From positions 78,885,683 to 78,949,682 of the forward strand of contig JASWHV010000001.1 in assembly GCA_030760725.1 (NCBI GenBank): 64,000 nt of DNA. The letters are read 5' to 3'. Source of the stretch: Neostapfia colusana (Eukaryota; Streptophyta; Magnoliopsida; Poales; Poaceae). Positions 1 through 11,354 of this stretch are shown piece after piece; positions within the stretch are counted from its first letter, which is position 1, and the number at the start of each line of letters is the position of its first letter. Both the position numbers and the translations under genes were made by a program. Under the pieces are notes generated by a model. It worked only from the letters and a program-made list of their open reading frames with translations. It ran no database searches and was not told the origin of the DNA.

Positions 1-219
1 CACGATGGTCGAAATGAACTTTTAAATCCATAAAGGTTCATTACTTTAGAACTCGATTTTGGTGACATTGTTCAGGAATGTATATGTTGTATAAATTGCG
101 TACTTTATCCATATGTGTGAATGTTACGCGTAACATTTGTTTCATTCTCACGCTACTATTGTATAGACTGGATGAAATAAAAAAACATGTTCTGATCGTT
201 TGAATGGTGTGAATGCAGA
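1..219 (+). other. Untranslated internal leader of element C
   Basis: AT-rich sequence directly upstream of the gag start at 220, with no coding potential in the sense direction. It ends GCAG then A before the ATG, the same acceptor-like layout seen ahead of gag in F (GCAG, T, ATG at 59419). Short ORFs on the other strand here are not supported by any family match. Confidence 0.6.
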
Positions 220-835
220 ATGGTGTGTACACGCTCGACGCATGAGGAGGGAGGCCCTAGCCAGAGTCGTGGTGATGATTCTCCACCCCCGGAGCAAGCC
301 ACGACGCAGAAACACGCACCACCAGAACTTCCAAGATCTCTCGTGGAGGTTCTCGCCGCAGTACTTGGCTCGTGCGACGAGCAAACCGAGTTTTTACGGA
401 TGTTTGTGCAGCAAAATTCATCCCGCCAGGGAGGACGCCAAGACAATCGTTTTGGTGACCCATCAACCGGTCTTCACGGAGGCCAAGGAGCCTCTGGAGG
501 CAGAGAGCTTTATCCGCACCCTCGAGGCAAATTTCGGTCTACTTCGGTGCACCAAACATCAAAAGGCACTGTATGAAGCACAGCAGCTTCAAGGAGCCGC
601 CGGTACATGGTGGGCGAACTACATTGCCTCACTACCGGCTGGCCATGCCGTCACATGGGCAGAGTTTCGGGAGGCATTTTGCGCCTACAATATACCTCCT
701 AGAATTATGCAAAGGAAGCTTCAGGAGTTCTTGGAGCTCAAACAAGGCGGTAGAAGTGCTCATGAGAACTCCAGAGCATTCAACCAACTGGCGCAGTATG
801 CACCAGAATGTGGCAACAGAGGACCAGAAGTGGAA
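220..835 (+). pseudogene. gag N-terminal part of element C (broken)
   Basis: Starts MVCTRSTHEEG, matching MVRTRSRSRAG of F. The first part is read from 220. A frameshift between about 430 and 465 moves the frame, after which FTEAKEPLEAESFIRTLE aligns with FTEATEPVEEDQWLRVME in F. The Retrotrans_gag core follows (GAAGTWWANY, then FLELKQGG). The frame is cut at 835 by insertion of element A and resumes at 30875 (WNTFFRGLNPKMK). Gag is the structural protein that packages retrotransposon RNA. This copy cannot make an intact product. Confidence 0.85.
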
Positions 836-983
836 TGTCACACCCGGTTTCTCCGAAGAACCACCGAGTGAATACCACATGTATGCCAGGATCATTCTCT
901 CATACATGTGATGACAAATAGTGAAGCATCATTTATTACAAGCCAGGTGTGGAATATAAATAAGTCTTGCATAGCATACGTCT

Positions 984-1138
984 ATTAGAGGAGAAACAGT
1001 GGGATGTATTAGATGATAATAATACTGAGGTACAGGTCTGATTATATAGAGGGATTAGGAGGGGAAAAGGAATAAAGTACCCCTAACCCTAATCCCTCAC
1101 TAATGACTAATATGCCCCTGTGACACACACATAATCAC
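984..1138 (-). repeat. 3' LTR of copia remnant I, truncated
   Basis: About 155 bp, nearly identical to 1914-2079. It lacks the last 11 or so bases (the GTGTCTAACA end) present in the other copy, because reverse transcriptase sequence is joined directly to it at 1138. Confidence 0.85.
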
Positions 1139-1668
1139 TGGAGGATATCCAGGCAGTACTGTCGCTGGTGAAGGAATAAGCCACCTGGTCGGTCCTCAAC
1201 CGCAATGCCCAGGAAGTGGTGAAGACGGCCCAGGTCCTTCATAGCGAACTCCTTCTGTAAAGCAGAAATGGTGCGCCGAAGCAGAGCCGGACTAGACGCT
1301 GTTAGTACAATGTCATCGACGTACAGTAGGAGGTAAGCAGTGTCACTGCCACGACGATAGACAAACAGCGAAGTGTCCGACTTAGCTTCGACGAACCCCT
1401 GTGAGACCAAGAAGGAGGCGAACCGTCTATACCAGGCTCGCGGTGCCTGCTTCAGTCCGTATAGGGATTTGTTCAGCTTACAGACCATGTCTGGGTGAGC
1501 TGAATCAATGAATCCTGCCGGCTGACTGCAGTACACCGTCTCGGTCAGTGTACCGTGGAGGAAGGCATTCTTGACGTCCAACTGGTGGACAGGCCAAGAA
1601 CGTGAGAGAGCCAGCGACAGAACGGTAGGGGGGTAGGGTGCTCGGTCTGGGGCGCTGCCATCCGGCAC
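1135..1668 (-). pseudogene. Ty1/copia reverse transcriptase fragment
   Basis: A 177-codon open frame with clear copia RT motifs in order: HQLDVKNAFLHG, YGLKQAPRAWYRR, the catalytic YVDD box in LLLYVDDIVLTA, and FAMKDLGRLHHFLGI. RT copies element RNA into DNA in the virus-like particle. The frame ends at the LTR just after YCLDILQ, so the thumb, RNase H and everything downstream are lost. Upstream, at about 1669-1859, a different frame encodes a proline-rich stretch (PPPPQPLHSAPPPQP) that may be spacer or captured sequence. The ATG at 1668 is not a natural start; this is an internal piece of a polyprotein. Confidence 0.85.
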
Positions 1669-1899
1669 GGTGCGGGCGGAGGGCGGTGGCAGCGCTGCCG
1701 GCTTGGGGATTGGGGTCGGTGGGCTGGGCGGCGGCGCACGAAGGCGTTGGGCGGCCCTGGAGGCCCCGGGCTGGGGTAGGGCTGCGGCGGCGGCTCGCAG
1801 AGGAAGGGCTGTGGCGGCGGGGCGCTGTGGAGGGGCTGTGGCGGCGGCGGCACAGCCATCAGGGGAGGAGGATTAGGGTTAAGCCCTAATCCTTGATTA

Positions 1900-1913
1900 C
1901 CTAGCTGATACCA
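1900..1913 (-). other. Primer binding site of copia remnant I
   Basis: On the minus strand TGGTATCAGCTAGG directly follows the 5' LTR (1914-2079). It matches the 3' end of plant initiator-Met tRNA over its first nine bases, then diverges. Confidence 0.7.
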
Positions 1914-2079
1914 TATTAGAGGAGAAATTGTGGGATGTATTAGATGATAATAATACTGAGGTACAGGTCTGATTATATAGAGGGATTAGGAGGGGAAAAG
2001 GACTAAACTACCCCTAACCCTAATCCTCACTAATGACTAATATGCCCCTGTGACACACACATAATCACAGTGTCTAACA
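1914..2079 (-). repeat. 5' LTR of copia remnant I
   Basis: 166 bp. Minus-strand ends are TGTTAGACAC and CTCTAATA, so the terminal CA is altered to TA. The other copy at 984 is nearly identical apart from its missing end. Confidence 0.85.
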
Positions 2080-2278
2080 GTCTCGATGGACGATAATAAG
2101 TTCATAACATGTAAATAAAACAACAGCGGAATATAAATCTTGTGGGCTCCGTCACAGGCGTTGCCCGGGGGACTCCGTGAACCTAGAATCCTTCTTCAGG
2201 ACCAAAGTCTTGGTCATTGAACACCACATCATTCTCTTGACCTGAGCAGCAATATAAACCAACAGAAAAGCAAGTTTT

Positions 2279-2295
2279 AGTACCATTGGTACTCA
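2279..2295 (-). promoter_or_regulatory. Conserved LTR hairpin, A 3' LTR
   Basis: Read on the minus strand, an AGTACC/GGTACT stem around a 3-nt loop, preceded by CTTGC. It is one of eight equivalent hairpins across both gypsy groups (see findings). Its outermost pairs are partly broken compared with the A 5' LTR copy. Confidence 0.5.
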
Positions 2296-5200
2296 GCAAG
2301 TGTGGGAAAGTTATGTCATGCACGGCTAGAGCAAGGAGAGGTTGAACTCATGGATAAAGCACTACGCAATTAATACCTATCACCTTAGCTCATTAAGCAC
2401 CTACATTACTACACAAGTGAAATGGTCCCAATCTCCCAACCCATCATCAAAATCAAGTAAACATAGTCTCATCTCAAATGTTAAGATTCCCGCTCAACAT
2501 CCTCAACTTCCCAATCCATCATCCTCTAATCATGAATAAGTCCAAGCCGCTCTTGACCGTGAGCACGGCTGTCATGACAGTTTTAACTCTGCAGAGTTTA
2601 TACCACTGTACCCACATGTAGTGATTTCATCCCCCGTTGCCGGGTGGACTAAAAGAACCTCCATTATGCCAGTGGCCGCGAACCACATTCACACTTCCCA
2701 GGTGTGTAGCCAGGAGATCACTACGAAGCCTTTACAAAGGGATTCCCGACGAGTGTGGGCCCACTGAGGTTTCACCCCTAACAGCATACAAGAGGCTCCA
2801 ACCCCGCTGCAGTGGCCCCCTCTTAAGCCTTGCGGTTCATAAGGTAGTCCAGCTGACACCTATTCCCCGCACCATCCAAAACACCCATACTACGCCGTGG
2901 ATACACCTAATTAATTGGCCAAACTGCCAAATCTCAGCAAGTGGTTGGCACGGTAAAGCCAGGTTACATGCTCCATGAACCGGTCCTTAGGATCCAGGCA
3001 AGTACTAAACACAAACCCGAGTCTCGTGCACCCAGCACCAACCAAATCATCCAAATTGCCTCGATCCCTACCTCTACATAACTCATAATATCTAATTCAA
3101 GAGTAAGGTAAATGAATTGATGATCTCATAACCCAATCATCCCATTCTAAGCATGGCTAAGCATAAGCATATAAATAAATGACATGATAAAATAAATCCC
3201 AACCCAAGCTAGAAGGAGACAAGGTAATGCAATTCTAGGGAAACTTCCTAGCATGGGTTTCATATTTCAATTGACAAATGCAAATAATTCTATCTACGCA
3301 TCCTATTATAGGATCAAAGTGGTCAAGGACACTTGCCTTCTTCCTGCTGCTCTGAGAATGGAAAGTCTTGGTCTTGGAAGGGAGGAACTTGTTCTGGGGC
3401 AGGTTCTACTCATGCCAATACACATAGCAAAAGAAAACAACAATCCATAAGACATAGTTCACACTTTCACTTCATACAAACCACACATACATACCTATGA
3501 AAGTCATTCACATTTCTAAGTGTTGTGGTTACTTTACATGTGTTGATTTTTGGCCTACATGCACTTTTAAACATATGTATATGATTTCTAACTTTTGTAT
3601 TCAGATTTCTGTTTGCACACTATATATGAATTTCCAATTTGAACAAATTCTTTATATTTAATTAATACACTTCTTAGCTACCAAGTTTGCATGAAAGGTA
3701 ATTTCCTACACAAAATAGGTTTTCAGATCTTCTACCAAATCCTAAACTGAAGTTTTTAGATTTGGAGACTTCATTTATCATTTTCTAATTATGCATACCT
3801 ATTTTCCTATATTTTTCAGATTTATTTTCTATGCCTAAAAGTGAACTTTATTATGAAAATAGTAAGACACATCATCTAAACAGAATAGGTTCTGATATAA
3901 AATGTTCAATAATATATTTTTGAACTTCCTCTCTGATGTGGAACACATTAAATTTATTTTACTAGTTTTTAGAATTATTTCCTAAAATGTGTCTCTAGAG
4001 AAAATAAAAATGAGCAACACTTAGGCAGATTTCATTTCAGCCTAAAATCTATTTTTAACTCATTCTAAAGTTTTCCAAGTGAGGAGAATTTAAATTTGAA
4101 TTTGCACATGTGTTTGCCTTAACTTTTAAATTTAAATCATAGTCACATATTCAAATTTCTGAATTTAATATCATATAGGGTCAAAAAGGTAAATCCACCC
4201 TACTGCAGGGTCTAATTTACTATTTCATAAATTTCCAGCGGTCTAACTACACATAACAGAGGGGTTTTCCTAATTTTTATTAAGTCCAGGGGCTAAAACT
4301 GATTTTTAAATGAATTTACACAAATTTCTGAAGTTCCAGGGGCTAGATCAGAAGTTTCCGGGGTTAGCTCATGTTTTCCAAGATCCCCAGGGGGTAGCGC
4401 GTAAGAATCCTGGCCTTTATAATGCGGGGCCGACGTGGACCGTCCGATTTAAAACAGACGGCTCAGATTAGATCGCCGAACCGGTACGCGTCGGGTTTAT
4501 TTCTACCGTGCGATTAAAAATAGAAGGCCCTCAAGGGGCACGTCGCCCTGGACGGAACCACCCCACGCGCGCGGCGGCGCACGGCGGCAGAGGCGCGATC
4601 TCGCCGGCGAGGTCGCGGATCTTCATCTACAGACGCTAACATCCCCCCTTTTTGGTAGCAAATGGCAGAGGGGAGGTAGGGGATCTCACCTAGGCTAATT
4701 TCTTAGGCCTGAAGGACTCGGAACCCGGTCGGCGACGAGGACAGGCGGCGGCGGCTTGCTGTGCTCGTCGAAGTGGCAGTTGGGGCGGTGATCCCTTCGA
4801 GTTATCGAGTCGTGACACTTCACTGGGGTCTAGAGATGGCACACCGATGATTAGGATGGATCAGAACCGTGTAATTTGGAAGTTTCACTGGCGAGCGGCG
4901 GCGGTACTCACCGGCGAGCGTCGGGATGGTCGTTTCCGGTGGCGTTTCCCTCCGGGGTCGGCGTCTACAGCTTGTGTGCAGTGCTGCGGGGTCACGAGAT
5001 CGGTTTGACCGAGGGAGACGGCGACGCTCTTGGGGAATTCCGAGCTCAACGGCGGCGGCGCTCACCGGGAAAGAAACTGCTCGTGCGAGGGGAGGGCGGC
5101 AGGTTCATCTGTTTTTATCAGGGCCAGGGGCGGGGGGGGGGGGAGGGGTTGTTGCGATCGAGCAGGCCGGCGCGAGGGATTCGGGTTGGGTCAGGCGTGA

Positions 5201-5516
5201 GGAATCCTGGAGCGTTGGGTGTGATCGGCGCGAAGGAAGAGTCCAGGGCCGTTGGGGGCGCGAGGGGAAGGAGATGACATGCGGGCCCCGCGTGTCAGTG
5301 AGAGGGAGAGAGGGGGCACGGGGTCAGGCTGGCGCAGGGGATTGGGCCGGCTGGCAGGTTTCGGCCCTCTGGCCGGTTGGGGTTTTTCTCTTTCTTTTCC
5401 TTTCTTTTCTGTTTTGATTTGAATTTGAATTTCAGTTTGAATTTGAATTTCTGCACCACATGCAATACGTCCAAAAATTTTTAAATTCCCCTCTTTAGCA
5501 GGTTTTGGGTGTTACA

Positions 5517-5535
5517 GCTGTACCCCCCTTAAAAG
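5517..5535 (-). other. Polypurine tract of element A
   Basis: Minus strand reads CTTTTAAGGGGGGTACAGC directly before the LTR start. The same TTTTAAGGGG tract adjoins the 3' LTRs of B, D, E and F. It primes plus-strand DNA synthesis. Confidence 0.9.
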
Positions 5536-5561
5536 AAATCTCGTCCTCGAGATTGGTGGTT

Positions 5562-8234
5562 CTAGGAAAACAATTCCGGAAACTGCGTCTTAAGCTCGTC
5601 TTCTCACTCCCATGTGGCTTCCTCTTCCGAGTGATGCTTCCACTGCACCTTGCACATCCGGATTCTTTTATTTCTTGTGAGGCGTTCCATTGTCTCCAAA
5701 ACCTTGACCGGTTGCTCGGCATAAGACAGATCCTCTCCTACGTCAACCTCATTCATGGGTAACATCTCTTCAGGTGTCCTTAGACATTTCATGAGCTGAG
5801 ACACATGGAATACATCGTGCACATCCAATAGGCGAGCCGGTAGTTCTAGTTGATATGCCACTTCGCCTTTCCTCTCCAGGATCTGAAAAGGTCCGATGTA
5901 TCGAGGTGATAACTTCCCTTTCACCTTGAACCGACGAAGTCCTCAGATAGGTGACACCTTGAGATAAACATAGTCTCCCACATTGAAAACAAGCTCTCTT
6001 CTCCGTACATCGGCATAGCTCTTTTGTCTGGTCTGTGCTATCCTCAAGTTGTTGCGGATTTCCCTCACTTTCGCCTCGGCTTCTTGTAGTACTTCGGGCC
6101 CAAACACTTTACTTTCCCCTGTTTGATTCCAAAATAGTGGAGTTCTGCACTTCTTCCCATACAAAGCCTCAAATGGTGACATCTTCATACTAACCTGATA
6201 GCTGTTGTTATAGGAGAACTCTGCATACGGTAAGTTCTTATCCCAACTCCTATTGTTCTTGAGCGCACACGCTCTCAGCATATCCTCAAGGATCTGATTG
6301 GTTCTTTCCGTCTGCCCGTCAGTCTGGGGGTGATAGGCAGAACTAAAATTTAGATGGGTTCCCATGGTTTCATGTAACTTCTGCCAGAACCTTGAGGTGA
6401 ACCGTGTCCCTCGATCTGACACTATCTTCTTTGGCACTCCATGGAAACATACGATCCTTGACATGTACAATTCTACCAATTTGGATCCGCTGTAGCTTTC
6501 TTTCACGAGGATGAAATGAGCTACCTTGGTTAGCCTGTCGATGATGACCCATATCGAATCATATCCCGATTGGGTCCTAGGCAGTCCCACTATGAAATCC
6601 ATACCTATTTCTTACCATTTCCATTCGGGCACTTTATGTGGTTGCAACAGTCCCGCGGGTCGTTGATGTTCTGCTTTCACCAACTGACATGTGTCACATA
6701 GGGCAACATGTTCCGCGACATCTCGCTTCATGCCATACCACCAATATCTGCTCTTGAGGTCATGATACATCTTCGTACTCCCAGGATGAATGGAATAGTC
6801 GGAATCATGAGCCTCCTTCAAAATCAATTAACGGATCTCCTTCACCTCAGGCACACAGATTCTTTGTCCATGCCACACCGTACCTTGTTCATCCTCTCTG
6901 AACCTAGGGGCTTTATTATCCTTGATGAGTTCTCTGATTTCTTGTATCTTCTCATCATTCTTCTGACCATTGCGTATGTCTTGCTCTAATGTGGAGTCCG
7001 CTTCCATGGCGATGGCTTCACCACTATTCACCAGATATAGATTGATTTTTACAACCTCTTCCTTCAATTCTGTAGGCATGTCCTTTAAGCTCAACATGTT
7101 GACCTGCACCTTCCGGCTTAAAGCATCCACAACGACGTTCGCTTTCCCAGGATGATAGTTGATGCCCACATCAAAGTCGTTGATTAGCTCTAACCATCTC
7201 CTTTGTCTGAGGTTGAGATCTGCCTGTGTGAAAATATACTTTAAGCTCTTATGATCTGTAGATATCTCTGTCCTCTTCCCCATCAAGTAATGCCGCCAAA
7301 TCTTCAACGCGTGTACCACTGCGGCTAGCTCTAGGTCATGCGTAGGATAGTTCTTCTCGTGTTTTTGGAGCTGCCGGGACGCATACGCCACGACATGCCC
7401 CTCTTGCATGAGAACACATCCCAACCCGTGTCCAGATGCATCGCAGTACACCGAAAAATTCTTCTGCATATCTGGCATAACTAGCACTGGGGCTGTTGTC
7501 AATCTTTTCTTCAGTTCTTGAAAACTCGTCTCACACTGTGGTGTCCATGTGAATGTGATCCCCTTCTATAACAATTTGGTGAGGGGTCTCGAGATCTTGA
7601 AAAAACCCTCAATAAACCGTCGATAATACCCAGCCAATCCTAAGAAGCTTCGAACTTCCCCGACATTTTCGGGGGTCTTCCACTTCTGCACATCCTCGAT
7701 CTTGGCGGGATCTACCGAGATTCCTCCCTTTGAGATTATATGTCCTAAGAAGGGAACTCTCTTCAACCAAAACTCACACTTGCCCAACTTGGCATATAGT
7801 TGGTGTTCTCTCAGGTTTGGCAACACCAACCTTAAATGTCCCTCATGTTCTTCTTCATCTTTGGAGAAGACAAGAATGTCATCAATGAAAACCACCACAA
7901 TTTTGTCTAGATATTCCATGAATACCCTGTTCATGAGGTACATGAAGTATGCCGGGGCATTAGTTATCCTGAACGGCATGACGGTGTATTCATACAGCCC
8001 GTATCGAGATACGAAAGCTGTCTTCGGAATATCGGTTTGTCTTATCTTAAGTTGGTGGTATCCCGACGTGAGATGAATTTTTGAGAACACATAAGGTCCC
8101 CTCAGCTGATCAAATAAGTCTTCAATGTGGGATGGGTAATTGTTCTTGATGGTTACTTCATTCAACGCACGGTAGTCTACGCATAACCTTTGGTCCCGTC
8201 CTTCTTGGGCACAAATGTCACTGGAGCTCCCCAT
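5562..8234 (-). pseudogene. pol (RT-RNaseH-INT-chromodomain) of element A, decayed
   Basis: One frame from about 8195 to 5562, interrupted by five stops: 7566-7568 (TAG), 6828-6830 (TAA), 6612-6614 (TAA), 5943-5945 (TGA) and 5604-5606 (TGA). Domains in order: RT (LCVDYRALNEV, the VVFIDDILVFSK catalytic box), RNase H (YCDASGHGLG, TDHKSLKYIF), integrase zinc finger (HPGSTKMY, then CDTC), integrase core (MDFIVGLPRT, SDRGTRFTSRFW, TDGQTERTNQILEDML) and a chromodomain-like tail (VHDVFHVSQL, then VQWKHHSEEEATWE). The first catalytic Asp of RT is His (KIHLTSGYHQ, codon at 8073-8075), and a residue is missing just before IEDLFDQL, so RT would be dead even without the stops. A 1-nt deletion near 8195 separates it from gag-PR. 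Confidence 0.92.
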
Positions 8235-10027
8235 GGTGAGAAACTAGGACGAATGTACCCCTTCTCTGTCAATTCTCTTAAATGTTCCTTGAGTTCTTCC
8301 AGCTGTTTGGAGTCCATCCGATAAGGCCTCTTGTATATTGGAGCTGTTCCAGGCACTAGCTCAATCGTGAATTCCACTTCACGATTGGGAGGCATACCTG
8401 ACAACTCCTCCGGAAAAACGTCTGGATATTCCCTGATAATCCTAATCTCTTCCACTTCCACCTCAACTTTATTGAGTTTAATGTCCCTCCTAGGCTCTTG
8501 CACGACTATGAACTTCACTTTCGTGCCACTAGTGTGAGTTAGTTCCACCGTTCTGGTCGAACAGTGGATGATACCTTTGTGTTTTGTCAACCAATCCATA
8601 CCCAAAATAATATCTATCCCTTGTGAGTCTATCACTATGAGGTTTGCAGTGAATACTACCCCATTAATATCTAGATTCTCCTTGGGACACACTTGTCTTG
8701 TCCTTATTTCTCCCCCTGGAGAGTTTACTGCTAGCATATGGATCATTTGTGTTGTTGCTAGATCATGCTTCTTAACAAACCCTTGAGCAATGAACGAGTG
8801 GGTAGCACCAGAATCGAACAACAGGGTTGCAATGTGTAAATTGGCAGGAAACTTACCAATTACCACGTCAGGTGCCTCTTGCGCTTCCTCCATGGTCACG
8901 CGGTTCACCCGTCCTCGCATCACATTCTGCTGTTGTGGCTGCACGGGCTTCTTCTTTGGGCACTTATGGGCGTAGTGCCCCACTTCACCACAGTTGAAGC
9001 ATTGTACCCCAATTTTAGGTGCCTGGCCTTTGTTGTCTTGGGGTTGGTTCGGTGGTCCTTGTACTGCTGGTCGAGGTTGATATGTGGGGCGAGGCTGCTG
9101 TACAAACTGACGCTGCGGCTGCGCTGGTGCTGACGGAGGCCTGAAATTCGGGTTGTACCCTCTGGGTGCTGAGTAGGGTACCACAGCACGGCTCGTCTGC
9201 CCTGCGGGTTGCTGCATCAGACGTGGGCGTGTGTTGCTACCTGAGGCTTGGTGTGACCATCCCGCCTTCCTCTTGTTTTCATTTTCCAAGGCCTTCAGCT
9301 TCCTCTCCACGACAAATGCTCTGTCTACCATCTTTTGGAAGCTTTCATACTCGTTGGAGGACATTGCACACTGCATTTCCATAGTAAGTCCTTCCACAAA
9401 ACAGTCCTGTTTCTGCTCATCAGTTTCGATGTCCCGTGGTGCATAACGGCATAGTTGGGTGAATTTAGTGAGGTATTCCCTCATAGTCATGTTTCCTTGC
9501 TGCAGTCCCAAGAACTCCTTTCTCTTGTTTTTGAGTTCACCCCTTGGTATGTAATGGTTGCGGAAACTGCACTTGAACTCTTCCCAAGTGATGTTCTCGG
9601 GGTCATGATGGGCTGCTACGTAAGCGGTCCACCAATCAGCAGCAGGTCCATGCAATTGGTGAGAGGCAAACAGCACCCTCTCATACCCTTGGCATTGTAT
9701 GATCCTCATATTGCTCTCAATGGTCTTTAGCCAGTCATCAGCCTCCAGAGGTTCAGCAGCACTTGCAAACTTTTGAGGTTGAGTCCCCAGAAACTCACTC
9801 AACCTTGGTTGGCGTGGTGCAGCTTGTGGGGGCGGAGCTTGGTGCAAGTTGGCCACCACATGAGTTAGGCTCTGGATGAGCTGATTCTGATTTTCAAGCA
9901 TCTGGTGGATAGGATCAGCTCCTTCACGGCAACCACCCCTGTCTTGTCCTCCAGAAAGATGAGGGTTGTCGGCCTCATCGTTGTTGTTGGTGGGGTTGGC
10001 ACCACGACCCTTTCCTCTTCCAGCCAT
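8177..10027 (-). pseudogene. gag-protease and start of RT, element A
   Basis: An open frame of 616 codons starting MAGRGKGRGANP, like B's MAGRGKGRAANP at 19120. It carries a Retrotrans_gag core (WWTAYVAAHHDPENITWEEF to FVEGL), a basic/proline linker, a CCHC zinc knuckle (CFNCGEVGHYAHKC), an aspartic protease with DSGATHSF, and the start of RT (PDVFPEELSGMPP to VPKKDGT). It leaves frame near 8195 through loss of one base in GACGGGACC (B has GACGGAACCC). Gag forms the particle and protease cuts the polyprotein. The gag and protease part reads intact, so a truncated Gag-PR could still be translated. The start is supported by B and by an AG directly before the ATG. Confidence 0.92.
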
Positions 10028-10366
10028 CTATCATGATCAACCAAGTGTTAACTTAAAGCATTACGTATTAACTTCCTAAATTGCTTGCTTAAATTTAAAC
10101 TTTTGAGGCCTTAATATATATTAACATTTTCTGGGGGTTTCACGTAGATTTTTGGGAGTCACGTCTCACGCGAAAATAATTGCACTCTTAATTCATAGGG
10201 GTTCACACATCAAAGCAAAGCAACCTAAAGACGAGGGTGTGGACAAATGCCAATGGCTTCCACAACTCACGTCACACACCAAACATTAACACACAAATAA
10301 CTAAGGTATTGACTCGACTACTCGATATTCTGCTGAAATAAGGGAAAGGACACTAAATGACTCGTA

Positions 10367-11137
10367 TCACTGAGCTGGCTCTTCGGGGTCTTCCTCATTA
10401 TTGCGGCTACCCTCTAATTCCGCCTTGGGTGGGGAAGCTGCTGGTGGAGAAGTGCGGCGACACCTGCTCGCCCGGCGGTTTGGGGAGTCAGGAGTGCATG
10501 TGTCATTCACGGTGACACACAGTTCATTCCCATCTCCTCTTTCTCTCGCCCTCAAGCTGGCTCAAAGCAACGCCTCAGTCTCCTTCAGGGTGTCACGAGC
10601 ATCCTGAAGCTCCTGCTGACACTTCTGTAGTCGAGTGTTGAGCATAGCAGCATCCTCCAAGCACAGGTCCAAGTGCTCATGGGAAGTCCCCTGCTGCACT
10701 GGCGGGTACTTGTACTCCGCGGTGCCACTCTCACGCTGGAGGACATACATGTACTCAGTTTTGTCCAGGTGGTGACGGTTGATGTAACTCTAGCAGGTGA
10801 TGGCCTCCCAGGTGACATCCTTCTCAGCATCGACCTGTGTCGCCCGACAAGCTGGAGAGCGGTGGATCTTGAGCAGCTGATTTTCATGGATAATCCTCAT
10901 TTCTGAACTCCATTCTTCCCGCTTCTCACGGATAGTCCGGGTGGAGCTGTAGTGTATGATTAGCTTGCCTGTGTTGCCGACGGCGTGAAGCATACGCCGA
11001 AGACGGCGCAACAAGCCTCCTACTGCCAACCCGTAGGAGTGGTACGTCACCGGACGGTTCTCCTCTCTCAGGGCAAGGGCAACTACAGGAACTCTCCCTC
11101 CGGTGGACTTGCGGGCGGTGCGGATCATGCGAACCAT
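10367..11137 (-). pseudogene. ORF0 upstream of gag, element A
   Basis: The same reading frame as B's ORF0 (18036-18815), broken by TAG near 10787-10789, shared with B, and by a TGA near 10559-10561, where B has Leu-Arg. The N-terminal half starts MVRMIRTARKSTGGR and contains YGLAVGGLLRRLRRML. The second half has charged, heptad-like sequence (LCLEDAAMLNTRLQKCQQEL) suggesting a coiled coil, then an acidic/proline tail. It matches no enzyme family I recognise. Extra ORFs before gag are reported in some rice long-LTR gypsy elements (RIRE3/RIRE8 type, from memory). The 10028-10366 spacer to gag holds nothing coding. Confidence 0.75.
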
Positions 11138-11333
11138 CTAAAACATAAAGCATTTAAAATTAAGTTAGATAAGAGTTAAACAAAAATTGTATTTTAAAAG
11201 TTGGGGTAAGATGAATAAAGTGACCCCATTAAATAACACCTTCAACCCACACCTTTGTAAAATAGTTTCTTTTATATAAAATAGGGTCCTTAAATACGTC
11301 CATTTCCACCTAGATCCACGTTCCTACGGGCAA

Positions 11334-11350
11334 CCTTGGCTCTGATACCA
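11334..11350 (-). other. Primer binding site of element A
   Basis: Minus strand TGGTATCAGAGCCAAGG, four bases after the 5' LTR end at 11355. It is complementary to the plant initiator-Met tRNA 3' end. Confidence 0.9.
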
Positions 11351-11354
11351 CTTC

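Larger units (their letters stand above)
984..2079 (-). mobile_element. Ty1/copia deletion derivative I inside the A 3' LTR
   Basis: Two direct repeats of about 155-166 bp (984-1138 and 1914-2079) flank an internal part of about 775 bp. The insertion splits LTR sequence that is continuous at 11498-11506 in the other A LTR, and GTCT is duplicated at 980-983 and 2080-2083. On the minus strand the element starts TGTTAGACAC and is followed after its first LTR by an initiator-Met primer site, TGGTATCAG. Inside lies only a GC-rich proline-coding stretch and a piece of copia reverse transcriptase. Gag, protease, integrase and RNase H are missing, so it is non-autonomous. Confidence 0.85.
836..5516 (-). 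repeat. 3' LTR of element A (contains copia remnant I)
   Basis: Matches the A 5' LTR at 11355-14386 nearly base for base over its first 3 kb, apart from the 1.1-kb insertion at 984-2079. Without the insert it is about 3.6 kb. It ends at 5516 (GTGTTACA), next to the polypurine tract. The 4.4-5.5 kb part is GC-rich (the U3 and start-site side on the minus strand). The 3.5-4.2 kb part is AT-rich. Long ORFs inside it on either strand do not match any family I know. Confidence 0.93.

Noticed and set aside
2637..2978. A 113-codon ORF repeated at 12056-12397 and, inverted, at 16772-17113
   Set aside because: It is antisense to the A and B LTRs and recurs only because the LTRs are copies; it is broken in the B 3' LTR and absent in D and G, with no domain features.
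4876..5417. Overlapping GC-rich ORFs in the A LTR (and 27045-27396)
   Set aside because: Low-complexity Gly/Arg-rich products in several frames at once, not kept in reading frame between the two A LTRs.
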